In this document: positions 8,094-16,697 of the stretch, piece by piece | Numbering within the stretch: position 1 is the first letter of the stretch | Layout: every line of letters starts with the position of its first letter | Source of the DNA: Ruminococcus sp. AF41-9 | Lineage (GTDB): Bacteria; Bacillota; Clostridia; Lachnospirales; Lachnospiraceae | DNA: 42,429 nucleotides | Assembly: GCF_003477525.1 (NCBI RefSeq) | Contig: NZ_QUDO01000032.1 | Location: 1-42,429, forward strand | Direction: 5' to 3' | Notes under the pieces: model-generated | Database searches by the model: none | Told to the model about the DNA's origin: nothing | What the model saw: only the letters and a program-made list of their open reading frames with translations | Position numbers and translations under genes: made by a program

Positions 8094-8663
8094 TCATACA
8101 GACTTTGCATGAATATAATTGACAATAAGTTCCACAGCATCAGAGATCGAAACTTTTCCGGTGTCGATAGAGAGCTGATACTGGCTGGCATCTTCCCAGG
8201 CTTTTCCGGTGCAGAATTTATGGAAGGAGGCTCTTTTTTCGTCTACTTCTTTTACCATTTTGGAAGCTTCTTTTTCTGATATCTGGTCGCGTTCCATGAT
8301 ACGTTTGATACGGCAGTCTTTATCTGCATGAAGAAAGATGGTTGTTGCGTCAGAATCGTTTTCGTAAACGGCTCCGGAACAGCGTCCGATGATCACAGCC
8401 GGTTTTCCATGAGTGAGCTCTTTTATAAGTTCGAAGGATTTCTCCATGGGATTTGCTTCACCGTAGCTTACAGCGATGCTGTATAACAGGCTGTTTACTG
8501 CTTTTTCACGGAAGAAATCTTTGTTTTCGTCAAATTTTCCGATTTTTCGTGCCTCTTCTTCTAATCTCTTTCTGTCATAAAGTTCCAGACCAAGCCGGGA
8601 AGCAAGCTCTTTTCCAATTTCATGTCCGCCGCTTCCACACTGTCTTGCAATTGTAATAATCAT
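8094..8663 (-). CDS. Cytidylate kinase-like family protein
   Basis: The 189-residue P-loop protein starts MIITIARQCGSGGHEIGKELA; the GSGGHEIG loop stands where nucleotide kinases have the Walker A and is typical of the 'cytidylate kinase-like' Pfam family (Cytidylate_kin2). AVIIGRCSGAVY and the TTIFLHADKDCRIKRIMERD segment match its core and LID region. A true phosphotransferase activity and substrate are not established for this family. The start at 8663 is supported by AGGAGG eight bases upstream. It is a single gene, convergent with the importer operon. Confidence 0.85.
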   Translation of the reverse strand: MIITIARQCGSGGHEIGKELASRLGLELYDRKRLEEEARKIGKFDENKDFFREKAVNSLLYSIAVSYGEANPMEKSFELIKELTHGKPAVIIGRCSGAVYENDSDATTIFLHADKDCRIKRIMERDQISEKEASKMVKEVDEKRASFHKFCTGKAWEDASQYQLSIDTGKVSISDAVELIVNYIHAKSV

Positions 8664-8724
8664 AAGATACCTCCTGTTTTATATACCATGATGTCGTTGA
8701 TTACTGAAGCCGGAAATTTTTTCT

Positions 8725-8751
8725 GTTACTGGACACAGAGCGAACAGTAAC
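8725..8751. repeat. GTTACTG-family palindrome
   Basis: GTTACTG (8725-8731) and CAGTAAC (8745-8751) flank GACACAGAGCGAA, with T-runs on both outer sides of the plus strand. Sequence and size match the element at 4136-4193. The rest of the 8664-8967 gap holds the promoter at 8772-8800 and a short GAATT tandem repeat near 8857. Confidence 0.6.
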
Positions 8752-8771
8752 TTTTTTCTTTCGGCAGCTTC

Positions 8772-8800
8772 ATTATACTCAAAAGAGAGTGGATTGTATA
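8772..8800 (-). promoter_or_regulatory. Probable promoter of the cytidylate kinase-like gene
   Basis: On the minus strand TATACA (8800-8795), 17 bases and a perfect TATAAT (8777-8772) face the gene that starts at 8663. Confidence 0.5.
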
Positions 8801-8967
8801 TAGTGGAATCTGATATTATTGCTCAAATAGGCATCAGTTATGAGTAAGCAGCGAAACGAATTGAATTGAATTGAGAATATCTGTATGATCATTCATATAC
8901 TGCGATTCTGTGAGGTATTTTAACATATAATACAGACAGGGAAAATGTCAGGTTTAATTTTAATGGA

Positions 8968-10101
8968 TTACACGGTATGAATAAACTGATCCACATAGAA
9001 CAACGCAGCACCGATCGCTGGTGTATACTGGCCATTTGTTCCAACCAGAATATTATTCCTTTTCAAGAGAAACGGTGCAGAGGTATTAATCTGTTCTGTC
9101 AGGGAGCTAATGTCTTCTTCTGTAAAATATGGTGCCAGGTATCCGCTGATGATGACTGGTGCATCGATAACTAAATTAAGGTTTTTTATGGCAAATGCCA
9201 GGTGTTTGAGGTAATCTTCCCAGATTTTTGTAAGCCGGGGGGATTTTTTTTCGCGTAAAAGTGGAAAAAACTCTTTGATGGACATACCGGCAGACTGTTC
9301 CAGTGCGTTGGCAGAGCAGTAGGTTTCCAGGCAGCCGTGGTTTCCGCAGTAGCAAAGTGGGCCGTCGGGATCAATGCATATGTGCTCCAGTGTGCCGCTG
9401 TGCATGGTGCTTCCCTGATGAATCTGGTGGTTGGTGATAATGGCACCGCCGAGGTTGCGGTTCAGAAGGAAAACAACCGCACTGTCAAGTTCCGGATGGT
9501 TCCAGAGTTCGAGAAAAGCGGCGGATTTGGAATCGTGTTCCAGATAGCACGGATATGGAAGATATTGGGAAAAATCTTCCAGTTTCATACCTGCGTTATT
9601 CATGATATTTCCATATAGTACAGTTGTGTGATCCGGGGAGGTGATTCCCTGAGTTGCGAAGGAAATGCCAAGGATCTTTTCATCCTCGTATTTATTTTCT
9701 GCGATGAATTCTTTTACTTTATCAGTGACCTGTTTGTAGTAATCCGGTGTGTTGGAATAGGAAAGTGGAATGGTATCTGTGTAGAAAGCATTTCCGTACA
9801 GGTCAACTGCAGTAATATGAAACATATTTTTTAAAATACCAATTCCGATGGAAATTTTAAAGTCAGATACGATCTGGATTGCATTGGCTTTTCTTCCTCC
9901 GGTGGATTCGAAGTATCCGTTTCTTTCAATCAGACCTTCCTGCTCCAGAAGATTCAGATTCTGGCTGACGGTAGACAGTCCCATTTGCAGTTCCTGTACG
10001 ATCTGCATTTTTGAGGTCTGTTTTTTTTTGTAAATATATTGATAGACTTTAGATCTGTTTATTTTTTTCAGACTGATCGTCGTTAATCCTTTTTCACTCA
10101 T
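8968..10101 (-). CDS. ROK-family transcriptional repressor
   Basis: The 377-residue protein has an N-terminal winged helix (KINRSKVYQYIYKKKQTSKMQIVQELQMGLSTVSQNLNLL split by the recognition helix) followed by a sugar-kinase-like ROK domain. GTLEHICIDPDGPLCYCGNHGCLETYCS is the ROK zinc-binding signature (CxCGxxGCLE), and SGYLAPY lies near the C-terminus. Its architecture is that of XylR/NagC-type repressors rather than ROK glucokinases. The start at 10101 has AGGAG upstream. It is divergent from the fructuronate reductase gene across a 381-base AT-rich gap, so it most likely controls that gene in response to a sugar or sugar acid. Confidence 0.88.
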   Translation of the reverse strand: MSEKGLTTISLKKINRSKVYQYIYKKKQTSKMQIVQELQMGLSTVSQNLNLLEQEGLIERNGYFESTGGRKANAIQIVSDFKISIGIGILKNMFHITAVDLYGNAFYTDTIPLSYSNTPDYYKQVTDKVKEFIAENKYEDEKILGISFATQGITSPDHTTVLYGNIMNNAGMKLEDFSQYLPYPCYLEHDSKSAAFLELWNHPELDSAVVFLLNRNLGGAIITNHQIHQGSTMHSGTLEHICIDPDGPLCYCGNHGCLETYCSANALEQSAGMSIKEFFPLLREKKSPRLTKIWEDYLKHLAFAIKNLNLVIDAPVIISGYLAPYFTEEDISSLTEQINTSAPFLLKRNNILVGTNGQYTPAIGAALFYVDQFIHTV

Positions 10102-10482
10102 AGTGTTCTCCTGATTCTGTTATAAGATAAAGTTAAGTCCTGCGTATATTGTAGTATAAGGAAGGCAAAAATGCAATAAACATACGGCAAAGATGAGGGG
10201 AAGATACTTTGTGGCTTTTGTGTTCTGTGAAAAACAGTATGTTTTGAACAGGAAGCGAAAAAGAAGGAAAATCGCTGTTAATTGTTAAAACTATACAAAA
10301 ATAAATTTGAAAAATTAGAATTTCTGTCAATAGATTTTTTTGCAGGAAATATATATACTCAACTTACAGTTAATATATAAACATAAGTCAAACACATAAC
10401 AAACAAATAAAAGAAAGACGAAAAAACAAGCACGAAATAATAAGCAAAAAAGCAATAAACAAAAAACAGGGAGGATGCAGCA
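10102..10482. promoter_or_regulatory. Divergent control region of ROK and uxuB genes
   Basis: This gap contains no gene. The section 10260-10380 is very AT-rich with several -10-like hexamers (for example TATACT at 10354) but no clear consensus pair. From about 10380 to 10470 the strand facing uxuB is almost pure A/C with little G or T, an unstructured leader ending in the GGGAGG ribosome site. I could not fix an operator for the ROK protein. Confidence 0.4.
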
Positions 10483-12099
10483 ATGAAGTTATCAATCAAT
10501 GGAATCAAAGAACGTGAAGCATGGGAAAAAGCAGGAATTACTCTGCCTGGTTATGATGTAGAGGCAGTTTCTGAGAAAGCAAAGAAAGAACCTGGCTGGG
10601 TTCATTTTGGAATCGGAAATATTTTCCGTGTATTTATCGGAGGAATTGCAGATGGTCTTCTGGAAGAAGGAGTGCTGGACCGTGGCATTACCTGTGTGGA
10701 AACTTTTGACTATGATGTGGTAGATAAGATTTATGATCCATATGATAATCTGGGCTTAAGTGTCATCCTTCACGGTGACGGAACCCGTGAGTACAAAGTG
10801 ATCGGAGCTCTTGCAGAAGCAGTTAAGGCACAGTCTTCTGATGAGAAACAGTGGAACCGTCTGAAAGAAATCTTTACCAGTAAATCCTTACAGATGGTTT
10901 CCTTTACAATTACAGAGAAAGGATACGCATTACAGAAAGCTGACGGAACATGGTTCCCGTTTGTGGAAGCAGATATCAAGAACGGTCCGGATAAAGCAAC
11001 AGGTGCAATGGCAGTGCTGGTTGCAATGCTTTATGAGAGATACAAAGCAGGAAAATATCCGATCGCACTGGTTTCCATGGATAACTGCTCCCAGAATGGT
11101 GCGAAACTTCGTGAGTCCGTACTGACTATGACAAAAGAATGGCAGAAAGCCGGATTTGTAGACGAAGGATTCGTGGAGTATGTGAGCGATGAGAAAGTAG
11201 TTGCTTTCCCATGGACTATGATTGACAAGATCACACCTCGTCCAAGTGAACAGATCGCAGCAGACCTTGAAGAACTGGGCGTTGAAAATATGCAGCCGGT
11301 GATCACAGGCAAGAAGACATACATTGCACCATTTGTCAACGCTGAGAAACCGCAGTACCTTGTAATTGAAGACAGCTTCCCGAACGGTCGTCCGGCTCTG
11401 GAGAAAGGCTTTGGTGTATATATGGCAGACAGAAATACAGTTAACCTTTCCGAGCGTATGAAAGTAACCGTATGTCTGAATCCGGTACATTCCGCTACTG
11501 GTCCGCTGGGTGTCGTTCTGGGTTATGATCTGTTTGCGCATATGCTGAATACAAATGATGATATGATGAAAATGGCGCGTATGATCGCTTATGATGAAGG
11601 TCTTCCGGTAGTGGCATATCCTGGAATCCTTTCCCCGCAGGCTTTCGTGGACGAGCTCTTTAATGACCGTTTCCCGAATGAATATCTGGGAGACACAAAC
11701 CTTCGTCTGGCAGTAGACGTATCCCAGATGGTTGGTATCCGTTTCGGTGAGACAATTAAGGCGTATGTTCAGAAATTCGGAGACGCTTCCAGACTGACGG
11801 CAATTCCGCTTGGTATTGCCGGATGGCTCAGATATATGCTGGGTGTGGACGATGAAGGGAACAAATTTGAACTTGCACCGGACCCGATGAATGAGGAACT
11901 TCAGGAACAGTTTAAGGATATCGTAGTTGGCAAACCGGAGACATTTAAGGATCAGTTAAAACCAATCCTTTCCAATGAGCGTCTGTTCTTTACTGACCTC
12001 TACAAAGATGGTGTGGGAGAGAAGATTGAAGATATGTTCCGTGAAATGATCGCAGGACCTGGAGCTGTAAGAGAGACTATACATAAATATGTAGGATAA
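10483..12099 (+). CDS. uxuB: Mannitol dehydrogenase-family oxidoreductase, probable fructuronate reductase
   Basis: The 538-residue enzyme belongs to the polyol/mannitol dehydrogenase family: the N-terminal VHFGIGNIFRVFIGG is the NAD-binding Rossmann start, and the conserved LNPVHSATGPLG segment (about residue 330) carries the catalytic region. Length and sequence are those of clostridial D-mannonate oxidoreductases, which interconvert D-fructuronate and D-mannonate with NADH in hexuronate breakdown. Mannitol 2-dehydrogenase or tagaturonate reductase activity cannot be excluded from sequence. The divergent ROK repressor and the GntP remnant downstream support a sugar-acid role; GntP permeases include fructuronate carriers. 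No uxuA is present in the window. Confidence 0.75.
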   Translation: MKLSINGIKEREAWEKAGITLPGYDVEAVSEKAKKEPGWVHFGIGNIFRVFIGGIADGLLEEGVLDRGITCVETFDYDVVDKIYDPYDNLGLSVILHGDGTREYKVIGALAEAVKAQSSDEKQWNRLKEIFTSKSLQMVSFTITEKGYALQKADGTWFPFVEADIKNGPDKATGAMAVLVAMLYERYKAGKYPIALVSMDNCSQNGAKLRESVLTMTKEWQKAGFVDEGFVEYVSDEKVVAFPWTMIDKITPRPSEQIAADLEELGVENMQPVITGKKTYIAPFVNAEKPQYLVIEDSFPNGRPALEKGFGVYMADRNTVNLSERMKVTVCLNPVHSATGPLGVVLGYDLFAHMLNTNDDMMKMARMIAYDEGLPVVAYPGILSPQAFVDELFNDRFPNEYLGDTNLRLAVDVSQMVGIRFGETIKAYVQKFGDASRLTAIPLGIAGWLRYMLGVDDEGNKFELAPDPMNEELQEQFKDIVVGKPETFKDQLKPILSNERLFFTDLYKDGVGEKIEDMFREMIAGPGAVRETIHKYVG

Positions 12100-12141
12100 T
12101 TTTATTGTCTGAAAAAAACATTAAGATTATAAGAACATACA

Positions 12142-12166
12142 GGGGACGCAAAAAAACTGCGTCCCC
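12142..12166 (+). terminator. Hairpin after uxuB
   Basis: GGGGACGCA (12142-12150) pairs with TGCGTCCCC (12158-12166) around an A-rich loop. Only ATATATT follows instead of a T-run, so termination may be partial. Confidence 0.5.
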
Positions 12167-12220
12167 ATATATTAGCCAAAAAACAGGAAAAAACTGTAAA
12201 TTCAGGAGGAAAAAATCAGT

Positions 12221-12454
12221 ATGACAGAAGCGGTATTCGCAGCGGAGTCATCAAGACTGTTGATCGCAGCGATGGTCTGTGCAATCAATGGTGGAGCAAC
12301 TGCATTCAGTCATGTAAATGATTCCGGATTCTGGCTGGTAAGTTCTCTACTTGAGATTGATGAGAAAACAACCCTGAAATCCGAGACAATGATGGAAACG
12401 ATTATAGGAGTCACAGGACTGATCTGTGCGATCGTGATCAGTCTGTTCGCATAG
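12221..12454 (+). pseudogene. C-terminal remnant of a GntP-family gluconate/fructuronate permease
   Basis: The 77-codon frame contains GGATAFSHVNDSGFWLV and, further on, SETMMETIIGVTGLICAIVISLF, the last conserved stretches of GntP/GntT-type permeases (FSHVNDSGFW; W/M-x-METI). Full proteins have about 440-450 residues with 12 or more helices; only the last two remain, so transport is not possible. It nevertheless has an ATG behind AGGAGG (12204-12209). Position downstream of uxuB fits a former fructuronate importer. Whether the remnant is translated as a small membrane protein is unknown. Confidence 0.8.
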
Positions 12455-12474
12455 CGAAGAACGGAAATAAGGGG

Positions 12475-12516
12475 AATACCTTCTTTACCGGATAAACTGG
12501 TAGAGAGGGTATTTTT
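12475..12516 (+). terminator. Terminator after the GntP remnant
   Basis: AATACCTTCTTTACC (12475-12489) pairs with GGTAGAGAGGGTATT (12499-12513) with two G-U pairs, followed by TTTTT. Confidence 0.8.
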
Positions 12517-12585
12517 CTATTGTGAAAAAATGGAAAGCAGTTTAAAATAGAAGATAACAAAAACGAACGGGAAGGAGCTTCCATT

Positions 12586-12981
12586 ATGAGTAAAAAAACA
12601 AGAAGGATGAAGCGGGCAGCAGAAGAGAAAATTAACCGTAAAGATGCAGCTATCAGACAGCATAATGAAGAACTGGAGAATCTGAAGGAGCAGTATGAAG
12701 GTCTGGATATCTGCGATGAGGACAAAAAAGTAATTGACAATTACATTGCCTGCAAAGATGCCAGGGCAGAACGTATGGAAGAGAAGCTGTATGAAAAAGG
12801 AATGAAGGATGTGAAGAGACGCATCCGCATCAGAAAGCTGATCCGCAGATGTGTGGTTCTGGCGGCAATCGTTGGAGTTGTACTGGTTGAGTATGACAGG
12901 AACGATAAGAGATGGGAGAAGCTGGACAGGATTCTGAAAATGTTCGCAGATGCAGAGGATTCCGAAACAGAGGAAGCCTGA
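12586..12981 (+). CDS. Hypothetical coiled-coil single-pass membrane protein
   Basis: The 131-residue protein has a highly charged N-terminal half (MSKKTRRMKRAAEEKINRKD, then heptad-like E/L/K stretches to about residue 85), one hydrophobic segment VVLAAIVGVVLVEY (about 95-108) and a short acidic tail. Positive residues (RRIRIRKLIRRC) before the segment predict the N-terminal part in the cytoplasm. The family is not recognised. It has a good ribosome site (GGAAGGAG) and lies between two terminators, so it is probably its own transcription unit. Confidence 0.65.
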   Translation: MSKKTRRMKRAAEEKINRKDAAIRQHNEELENLKEQYEGLDICDEDKKVIDNYIACKDARAERMEEKLYEKGMKDVKRRIRIRKLIRRCVVLAAIVGVVLVEYDRNDKRWEKLDRILKMFADAEDSETEEA

Positions 12982-13036
12982 GCAGCTTTCCGATAAGAAG
13001 TACCAGATGAAAACGTAATATAATAGATAACAGATA

Positions 13037-13090
13037 ACAGACACTTGTATATTGGGTAAATATCCATGGATACAGGTGCCTGTTTAAATT
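13037..13090 (+). terminator. Probable terminator after the coiled-coil gene
   Basis: CAGACACTTGTAT (from 13038) pairs with ATACAGGTGCCTG (ending about 13082), with one mismatch and one G-U pair, and is followed by TTTAAATTTT. Confidence 0.55.
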
Positions 13091-13110
13091 TTGACCGAAT
13101 CAGGTAAGTT
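13091..13110. repeat. Short copy of dispersed-repeat head ACCGAATCAGGT
   Basis: TTGACCGAATCAGGTAAG matches, in reverse orientation, the sequence at 31178-31192 and the start of the longer copies at 13274, 16553 and 20409. Confidence 0.4.
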
Positions 13111-13168
13111 CTCTCGCTTCCATCACGAAAACCACAACTTGTTGATCAGAAAAATACAAAAAAGCTGA

Positions 13169-13197
13169 TTTACGCAGAACGGGATTAATGTTATACT
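13169..13197 (+). promoter_or_regulatory. Promoter of the alanine symporter gene
   Basis: TTTACG (13169-13174), 17 bases and TATACT (13192-13197) with an upstream TGT making an extended -10. It yields a leader of about 140 bases, in which I see no known riboswitch. Confidence 0.65.
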
Positions 13198-13273
13198 ACT
13201 TAAATGAGACTGCGTTGAAACGTTAAAGCGTGAAGGAATTTTTCTGTCTGCATAAATTCTGTAAAGCAAAAAT

Positions 13274-13321
13274 TTAACCAAATCAAGCAAGTAGCAAAGC
13301 GGATTGCGAAGATCTGCGTGA
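13274..13321 (+). repeat. Dispersed repeat of the GCGAAGCGGAT family
   Basis: TTAACCAAATCAAGCAAG then AGCAAAGCGGATTGCGAAGATCTGCG; same order of motifs (AATCA head, AGCGGAT core, short inverted tail) as 16553 and 20409. It lies in the symporter leader. Confidence 0.45.
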
Positions 13322-13343
13322 TAAAATATGAAAGGATAGAGAT

Positions 13344-14735
13344 ATGATCGTAACATTAATTGAAAAGGTGTATTCATTCCTGTGGGGGGATCTGATCAGG
13401 ATTCCTCTTCCGGGAGGGAGCAGTCTGGGGATTTCACTTCTGATCCTTCTGTTGATCCCGACCGGAATTTATTTTACGGTCCGGACGAGATGTCTGCCTG
13501 TCAGACTCTTTCCGGATATGCTGAAAGCACTGGTCGAGAAGAAGGGAAAGGATGACAAAAGCAGCCTGTCTTCTTTCCAGACGCTGATCGTTTCCACAGC
13601 AACCAGAGTTGGTATGGGAAATCTGGTGGGTGTGGTGGCAGCAGTTTCCGCAGGTGGTGCGGGTGCGGTTTTCTGGATGTGGGTGACTGCCATTATTGGT
13701 TCCTCTACCGCATTTATAGAAGCGACGCTGGCACAGCTTTATAAGGAAAAAGATCCTCTTTATGGAGGATACAGAGGCGGTCCAGCCTATTATATCCATC
13801 ATTATGTGGAAGAAAGACAGGGAAAGAAGAAAAAAAAAGTGGTGCTTTCGATTCTGTTTGCCATTTCCGGTCTGATCTGCTGGTGTGGAATCAGTCAGGT
13901 CATCAGTAATTCCGTGGTATCTTCTTTTGAAAATGCGTTTTCCATTCCACCATTGTATACGACTATTGGACTGGCAGCCATCGCTGCAGTAATCGTTCTG
14001 AGAAAAAATGCAACGGTCAAGGTGCTGGATCTGCTGGTGCCGGTTATGGCAGTGTGCTATTTTCTGATCACATTGTTTATTATTTTTACAAATATCGGGA
14101 GTCTTCCGACTGTGTTTGGAAAAATTTTCAGGGAGGCTTTTGGCCTGCGTCAGGCAGCAGCGGGTGGATTTGGAGCTGTGTTGATGAATGGAATCAAAAG
14201 AGGGCTGTTTTCCAATGAGGCAGGTTCCGGTTCCGCACCATGTGCAGCAGCGGCAGCGGAGTGTGACCAGCCGGTAAAAGCAGGTCTTGTGCAGGCACTT
14301 GGAGTATTTGTGGATACGATTGTGATCTGCAGCTGTACAGCAATGATCATGCTTCTGGCACCGGAAGAACTCACATCTGGATTATCCGGAATGAAGCTGC
14401 TTCAGACGGCGATGAAATATCATCTTGGAAATTTTGGCGTGATCTTTATCGCAGTTACTTTATTTATGTTCAGCTTTTCCACATTTCTGGGAATCCTGTT
14501 TTATGCAAGAAGTAATGTGGCGTATTTATTCGGAGATAAGTGGTGCTGGCAGACCGCTTACAAGGTGCTGGCACTGGTAATGTTGTTTATCGGTGGAATT
14601 GCTGCCTATACATTTGTATGGGATTTGGGAGATGTAGGAATCGGGCTGATGACGATATTTAACATTTTTGTATTGTATCCGCTGGCTCCAAAAGCCCTGG
14701 GAGAGCTGAAAGAGTATGAAGCAGGCCGAAAATAA
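13344..14735 (+). CDS. Sodium:alanine symporter (AGCS family)
   Basis: The 463-residue polytopic membrane protein has roughly 11 hydrophobic helices. Family hallmarks are FQTLIVSTATRVGMGNLVGVVAAVSAGGAGAVFWMW (split: TATRVGMGNLVGVA-like sodium/substrate site) and GIKRGLFSNEAGSGSAPCAAA, the conserved AGCS signature. Such proteins import alanine or glycine with Na+. It has its own promoter. The start at 13344 has only a modest AGGATAGAG ribosome site. Exact amino acid specificity is not visible. Confidence 0.9.
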   Translation: MIVTLIEKVYSFLWGDLIRIPLPGGSSLGISLLILLLIPTGIYFTVRTRCLPVRLFPDMLKALVEKKGKDDKSSLSSFQTLIVSTATRVGMGNLVGVVAAVSAGGAGAVFWMWVTAIIGSSTAFIEATLAQLYKEKDPLYGGYRGGPAYYIHHYVEERQGKKKKKVVLSILFAISGLICWCGISQVISNSVVSSFENAFSIPPLYTTIGLAAIAAVIVLRKNATVKVLDLLVPVMAVCYFLITLFIIFTNIGSLPTVFGKIFREAFGLRQAAAGGFGAVLMNGIKRGLFSNEAGSGSAPCAAAAAECDQPVKAGLVQALGVFVDTIVICSCTAMIMLLAPEELTSGLSGMKLLQTAMKYHLGNFGVIFIAVTLFMFSFSTFLGILFYARSNVAYLFGDKWCWQTAYKVLALVMLFIGGIAAYTFVWDLGDVGIGLMTIFNIFVLYPLAPKALGELKEYEAGRK

Positions 14736-14785
14736 CGGCTGCTTATATGCGTCGGTGATATGTTGTACGAAGTGCCTTGTACGGA

Positions 14786-14814
14786 TTGACAAATAGTCGG
14801 CGCATGGGTACAAT
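14786..14814 (+). promoter_or_regulatory. hisC promoter
   Basis: A perfect TTGACA (14786-14791), a 17-base spacer and TACAAT (14809-14814). The leader of about 140 bases carries a small TATTATT/AATAATA hairpin (14904-14923) but no histidine-rich leader peptide or T-box that I can see. Confidence 0.75.
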
Positions 14815-14959
14815 AGCAGATAAATGGTCTCTGTTGTTGTGCAGTGACATTGAATGAAAATATATAAATTTTATTGCAGCAGGAAATCTGGAAAGAATTC
14901 TGGTATTATTACAGAGAATAATAACTTGTGAAAACTTACGCAGGAAAGGAATCAGAGAA

Positions 14960-16015
14960 ATGAGTAATTGGGAAAAAAATGTCCGTAAAGTAATACCATA
15001 TACACCAGGCGAGCAGCCAAATCAGCTGGATATGATCAAACTGAATACAAACGAGAACCCATATCCTCCGGCACCGGGAGTAGAGAAGGCACTTAGGGGA
15101 ATGGATACAGATACTATGAGACTTTATCCGGATCCGACAGCCGGTGATCTGGTACATGTCATTGCACAGAATTATGGCCTGAAAGATGAGCAGGTTTTTG
15201 TCGGAGTAGGTTCTGATGATGTTCTTGCCATGAGTTTTCTGACATTCTTTAATTCAGAAAAGCCGGTACTGTTTCCGGATATTACTTATTCTTTCTATGA
15301 TGTGTGGGCAGACCTGTTCCGCATTCCATATGAGAGACCGGCACTGGATGAGAATTTTCATATAAAGAAAGAAGATTATTTCAGAGAAAACGGCGGAATC
15401 GTTTTCCCGAATCCGAATGCGCCGACAGGTGTGGAAATGCCGCTTGCGGATGTGGAAGATATCATCCGTCACAATCCGGATGTGATCGTGATCGTGGATG
15501 AAGCGTATGTGGATTTCGGTGGGGAGTCAGCACTTCCGTTAATTGAGAAATATGACAATCTTCTGGTTGTGCAGACATTCTCAAAATCCCGCTCCATGGC
15601 AGGTATGAGAATTGGATTTGCCTGTGGAAATGAGAAACTGATCAAGTTCCTGAATGATGTGAAATATTCCTTCAACTCTTATACCATGGACCGCACGGCA
15701 CTGGCAGCAGGTGTGGCCGCTGTTGAGGATAAGGCATACTTTGAAGAGACCTGTAATAAAATCATAGAGACACGCGAATGGACAAAGAAAGAGCTGAAAG
15801 CACTGGGATTTTCATTCCAGGATTCCAAGTCCAACTTTATCTTTGCCACTCATGAGACCTGTCCGGCTGCGAAGCTTTTCGAGGCACTCAGAGAGCAGCA
15901 CATTTATGTGCGTTATTTCCCGAAAGACAGGATTGACAACTTCCTTCGTATCACCATCGGAACAAAGGAAGAAATGCAGAAGTTTATTGACTTTTTGAAA
16001 GATTATCTGAAATAA
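14960..16015 (+). CDS. hisC: Histidinol-phosphate aminotransferase
   Basis: The 351-residue fold-type I PLP enzyme catalyses the transamination of imidazole-acetol phosphate in histidine synthesis. Diagnostic features: KLNTNENPYPPAPGV near the N-terminus, NPNAPTGVEMP, DEAYVDFGGES, and the PLP-lysine segment QTFSKSRSMAGMRIGFA (Lys about residue 217). The C-terminal FLRITIGT holds the substrate-binding arginine. Other his genes are absent, and the gene stands alone with a strong promoter. A broader role in phenylalanine/tyrosine transamination is possible for single hisC copies. Confidence 0.9.
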   Translation: MSNWEKNVRKVIPYTPGEQPNQLDMIKLNTNENPYPPAPGVEKALRGMDTDTMRLYPDPTAGDLVHVIAQNYGLKDEQVFVGVGSDDVLAMSFLTFFNSEKPVLFPDITYSFYDVWADLFRIPYERPALDENFHIKKEDYFRENGGIVFPNPNAPTGVEMPLADVEDIIRHNPDVIVIVDEAYVDFGGESALPLIEKYDNLLVVQTFSKSRSMAGMRIGFACGNEKLIKFLNDVKYSFNSYTMDRTALAAGVAAVEDKAYFEETCNKIIETREWTKKELKALGFSFQDSKSNFIFATHETCPAAKLFEALREQHIYVRYFPKDRIDNFLRITIGTKEEMQKFIDFLKDYLK

Positions 16016-16055
16016 TGAAAAAATCAGAACATCAAAATATAATTTAGGAGGCTTT

Positions 16056-16556
16056 ATGGAAGCTCTGGTACATTGGTTCTCGCAGAACCTGTCACAATAT
16101 ATTTCTCCGGAGGGCGCAGTATTTATCATTTCCATGATCCCGATCTTGGAGCTCAGAGGAGGGCTGCTTGCAGCTTCGCTCCTGAAGATTTCAGCGGCAA
16201 AGGCGATTCCGTTATGTATTGTGGGAAATATTATTCCGATTCCTTTTATTCTGCTGTTTATTAAGCAGATTTTCAAGGCATTGAAGAAAACAAAGCTTTT
16301 CCGCGGTCTGATCATAAAAATGGAAGACCGTGCAATGAGAAAAAGTGATCAGGTGAAGAAATATGAGTTTCTGGGTCTGATGCTGTTCGTGGGTATTCCG
16401 CTCCCGGGAACCGGCGCATGGACAGGATCTCTGATCGCATCTCTGCTGGAGATTGATATTAAGAAATCCTCTCTGGCGATTCTCTGCGGAATTATCATGG
16501 CGACTGTGATCATGTATATTGTTTCTTATGGACTGGTAGGAAATCTGATACATTAA
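16056..16556 (+). CDS. Small multi-drug export family membrane protein (COG2426)
   Basis: The 166-residue protein has about four to five hydrophobic segments. ISMIPILELRGGLLAASLL and GLMLFVGIPLPGTGAWTGSLIASLL are the two inverted re-entrant-like motifs (E-x-RGG and PLPGTGAWTG) of the Sm_multidrug_ex family. That name comes from weak early evidence; true function is unknown, and the PLPGTGAW motif recalls DedA/SNARE-assoc transporters. It lies 40 bases after hisC behind AGGAGG and may share its transcript. Confidence 0.85.
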   Translation: MEALVHWFSQNLSQYISPEGAVFIISMIPILELRGGLLAASLLKISAAKAIPLCIVGNIIPIPFILLFIKQIFKALKKTKLFRGLIIKMEDRAMRKSDQVKKYEFLGLMLFVGIPLPGTGAWTGSLIASLLEIDIKKSSLAILCGIIMATVIMYIVSYGLVGNLIH

Positions 16557-16597
16557 TCGAATCAGACAGCGAAGCGGATGTTTTTGTCCGCCAGACT
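16553..16597 (+). repeat. Dispersed repeat of the GCGAAGCGGAT family
   Basis: TTAATCGAATCAGACAGCG, then AAGCGGATG-TTTTT-GTCCGCC, AGACT. GCGGA/TCCGC form a small stem. It begins at the stop codon of the membrane protein gene. Confidence 0.55.
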
Positions 16598-16642
16598 AAA
16601 AGAGCGCAGCTTCTCTGAAAAAGACAGAGAGTCTGCGCTTTT
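16598..16642. terminator. Bidirectional terminator between the exporter and PilT remnant
   Basis: AAAAGAGCGCAG...TCTCTG pairs with CAGAGA...CTGCGCTTTT with a small internal loop; A-run left and T-run right allow function for both converging genes. Confidence 0.7.
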
Positions 16643-16697
16643 ACTATGTCACAGAGCTGTAGGAAATCGGGCAGAACACAGAATCTGACAAGGCTGC

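Noticed and set aside
13198..13343. Glycine riboswitch before the alanine symporter
   Set aside because: Conserved glycine-aptamer cores were not seen in the leader.
14815..14959. Histidine leader peptide or T-box before hisC
   Set aside because: The only short frame has no His codons and no T-box sequence is present.
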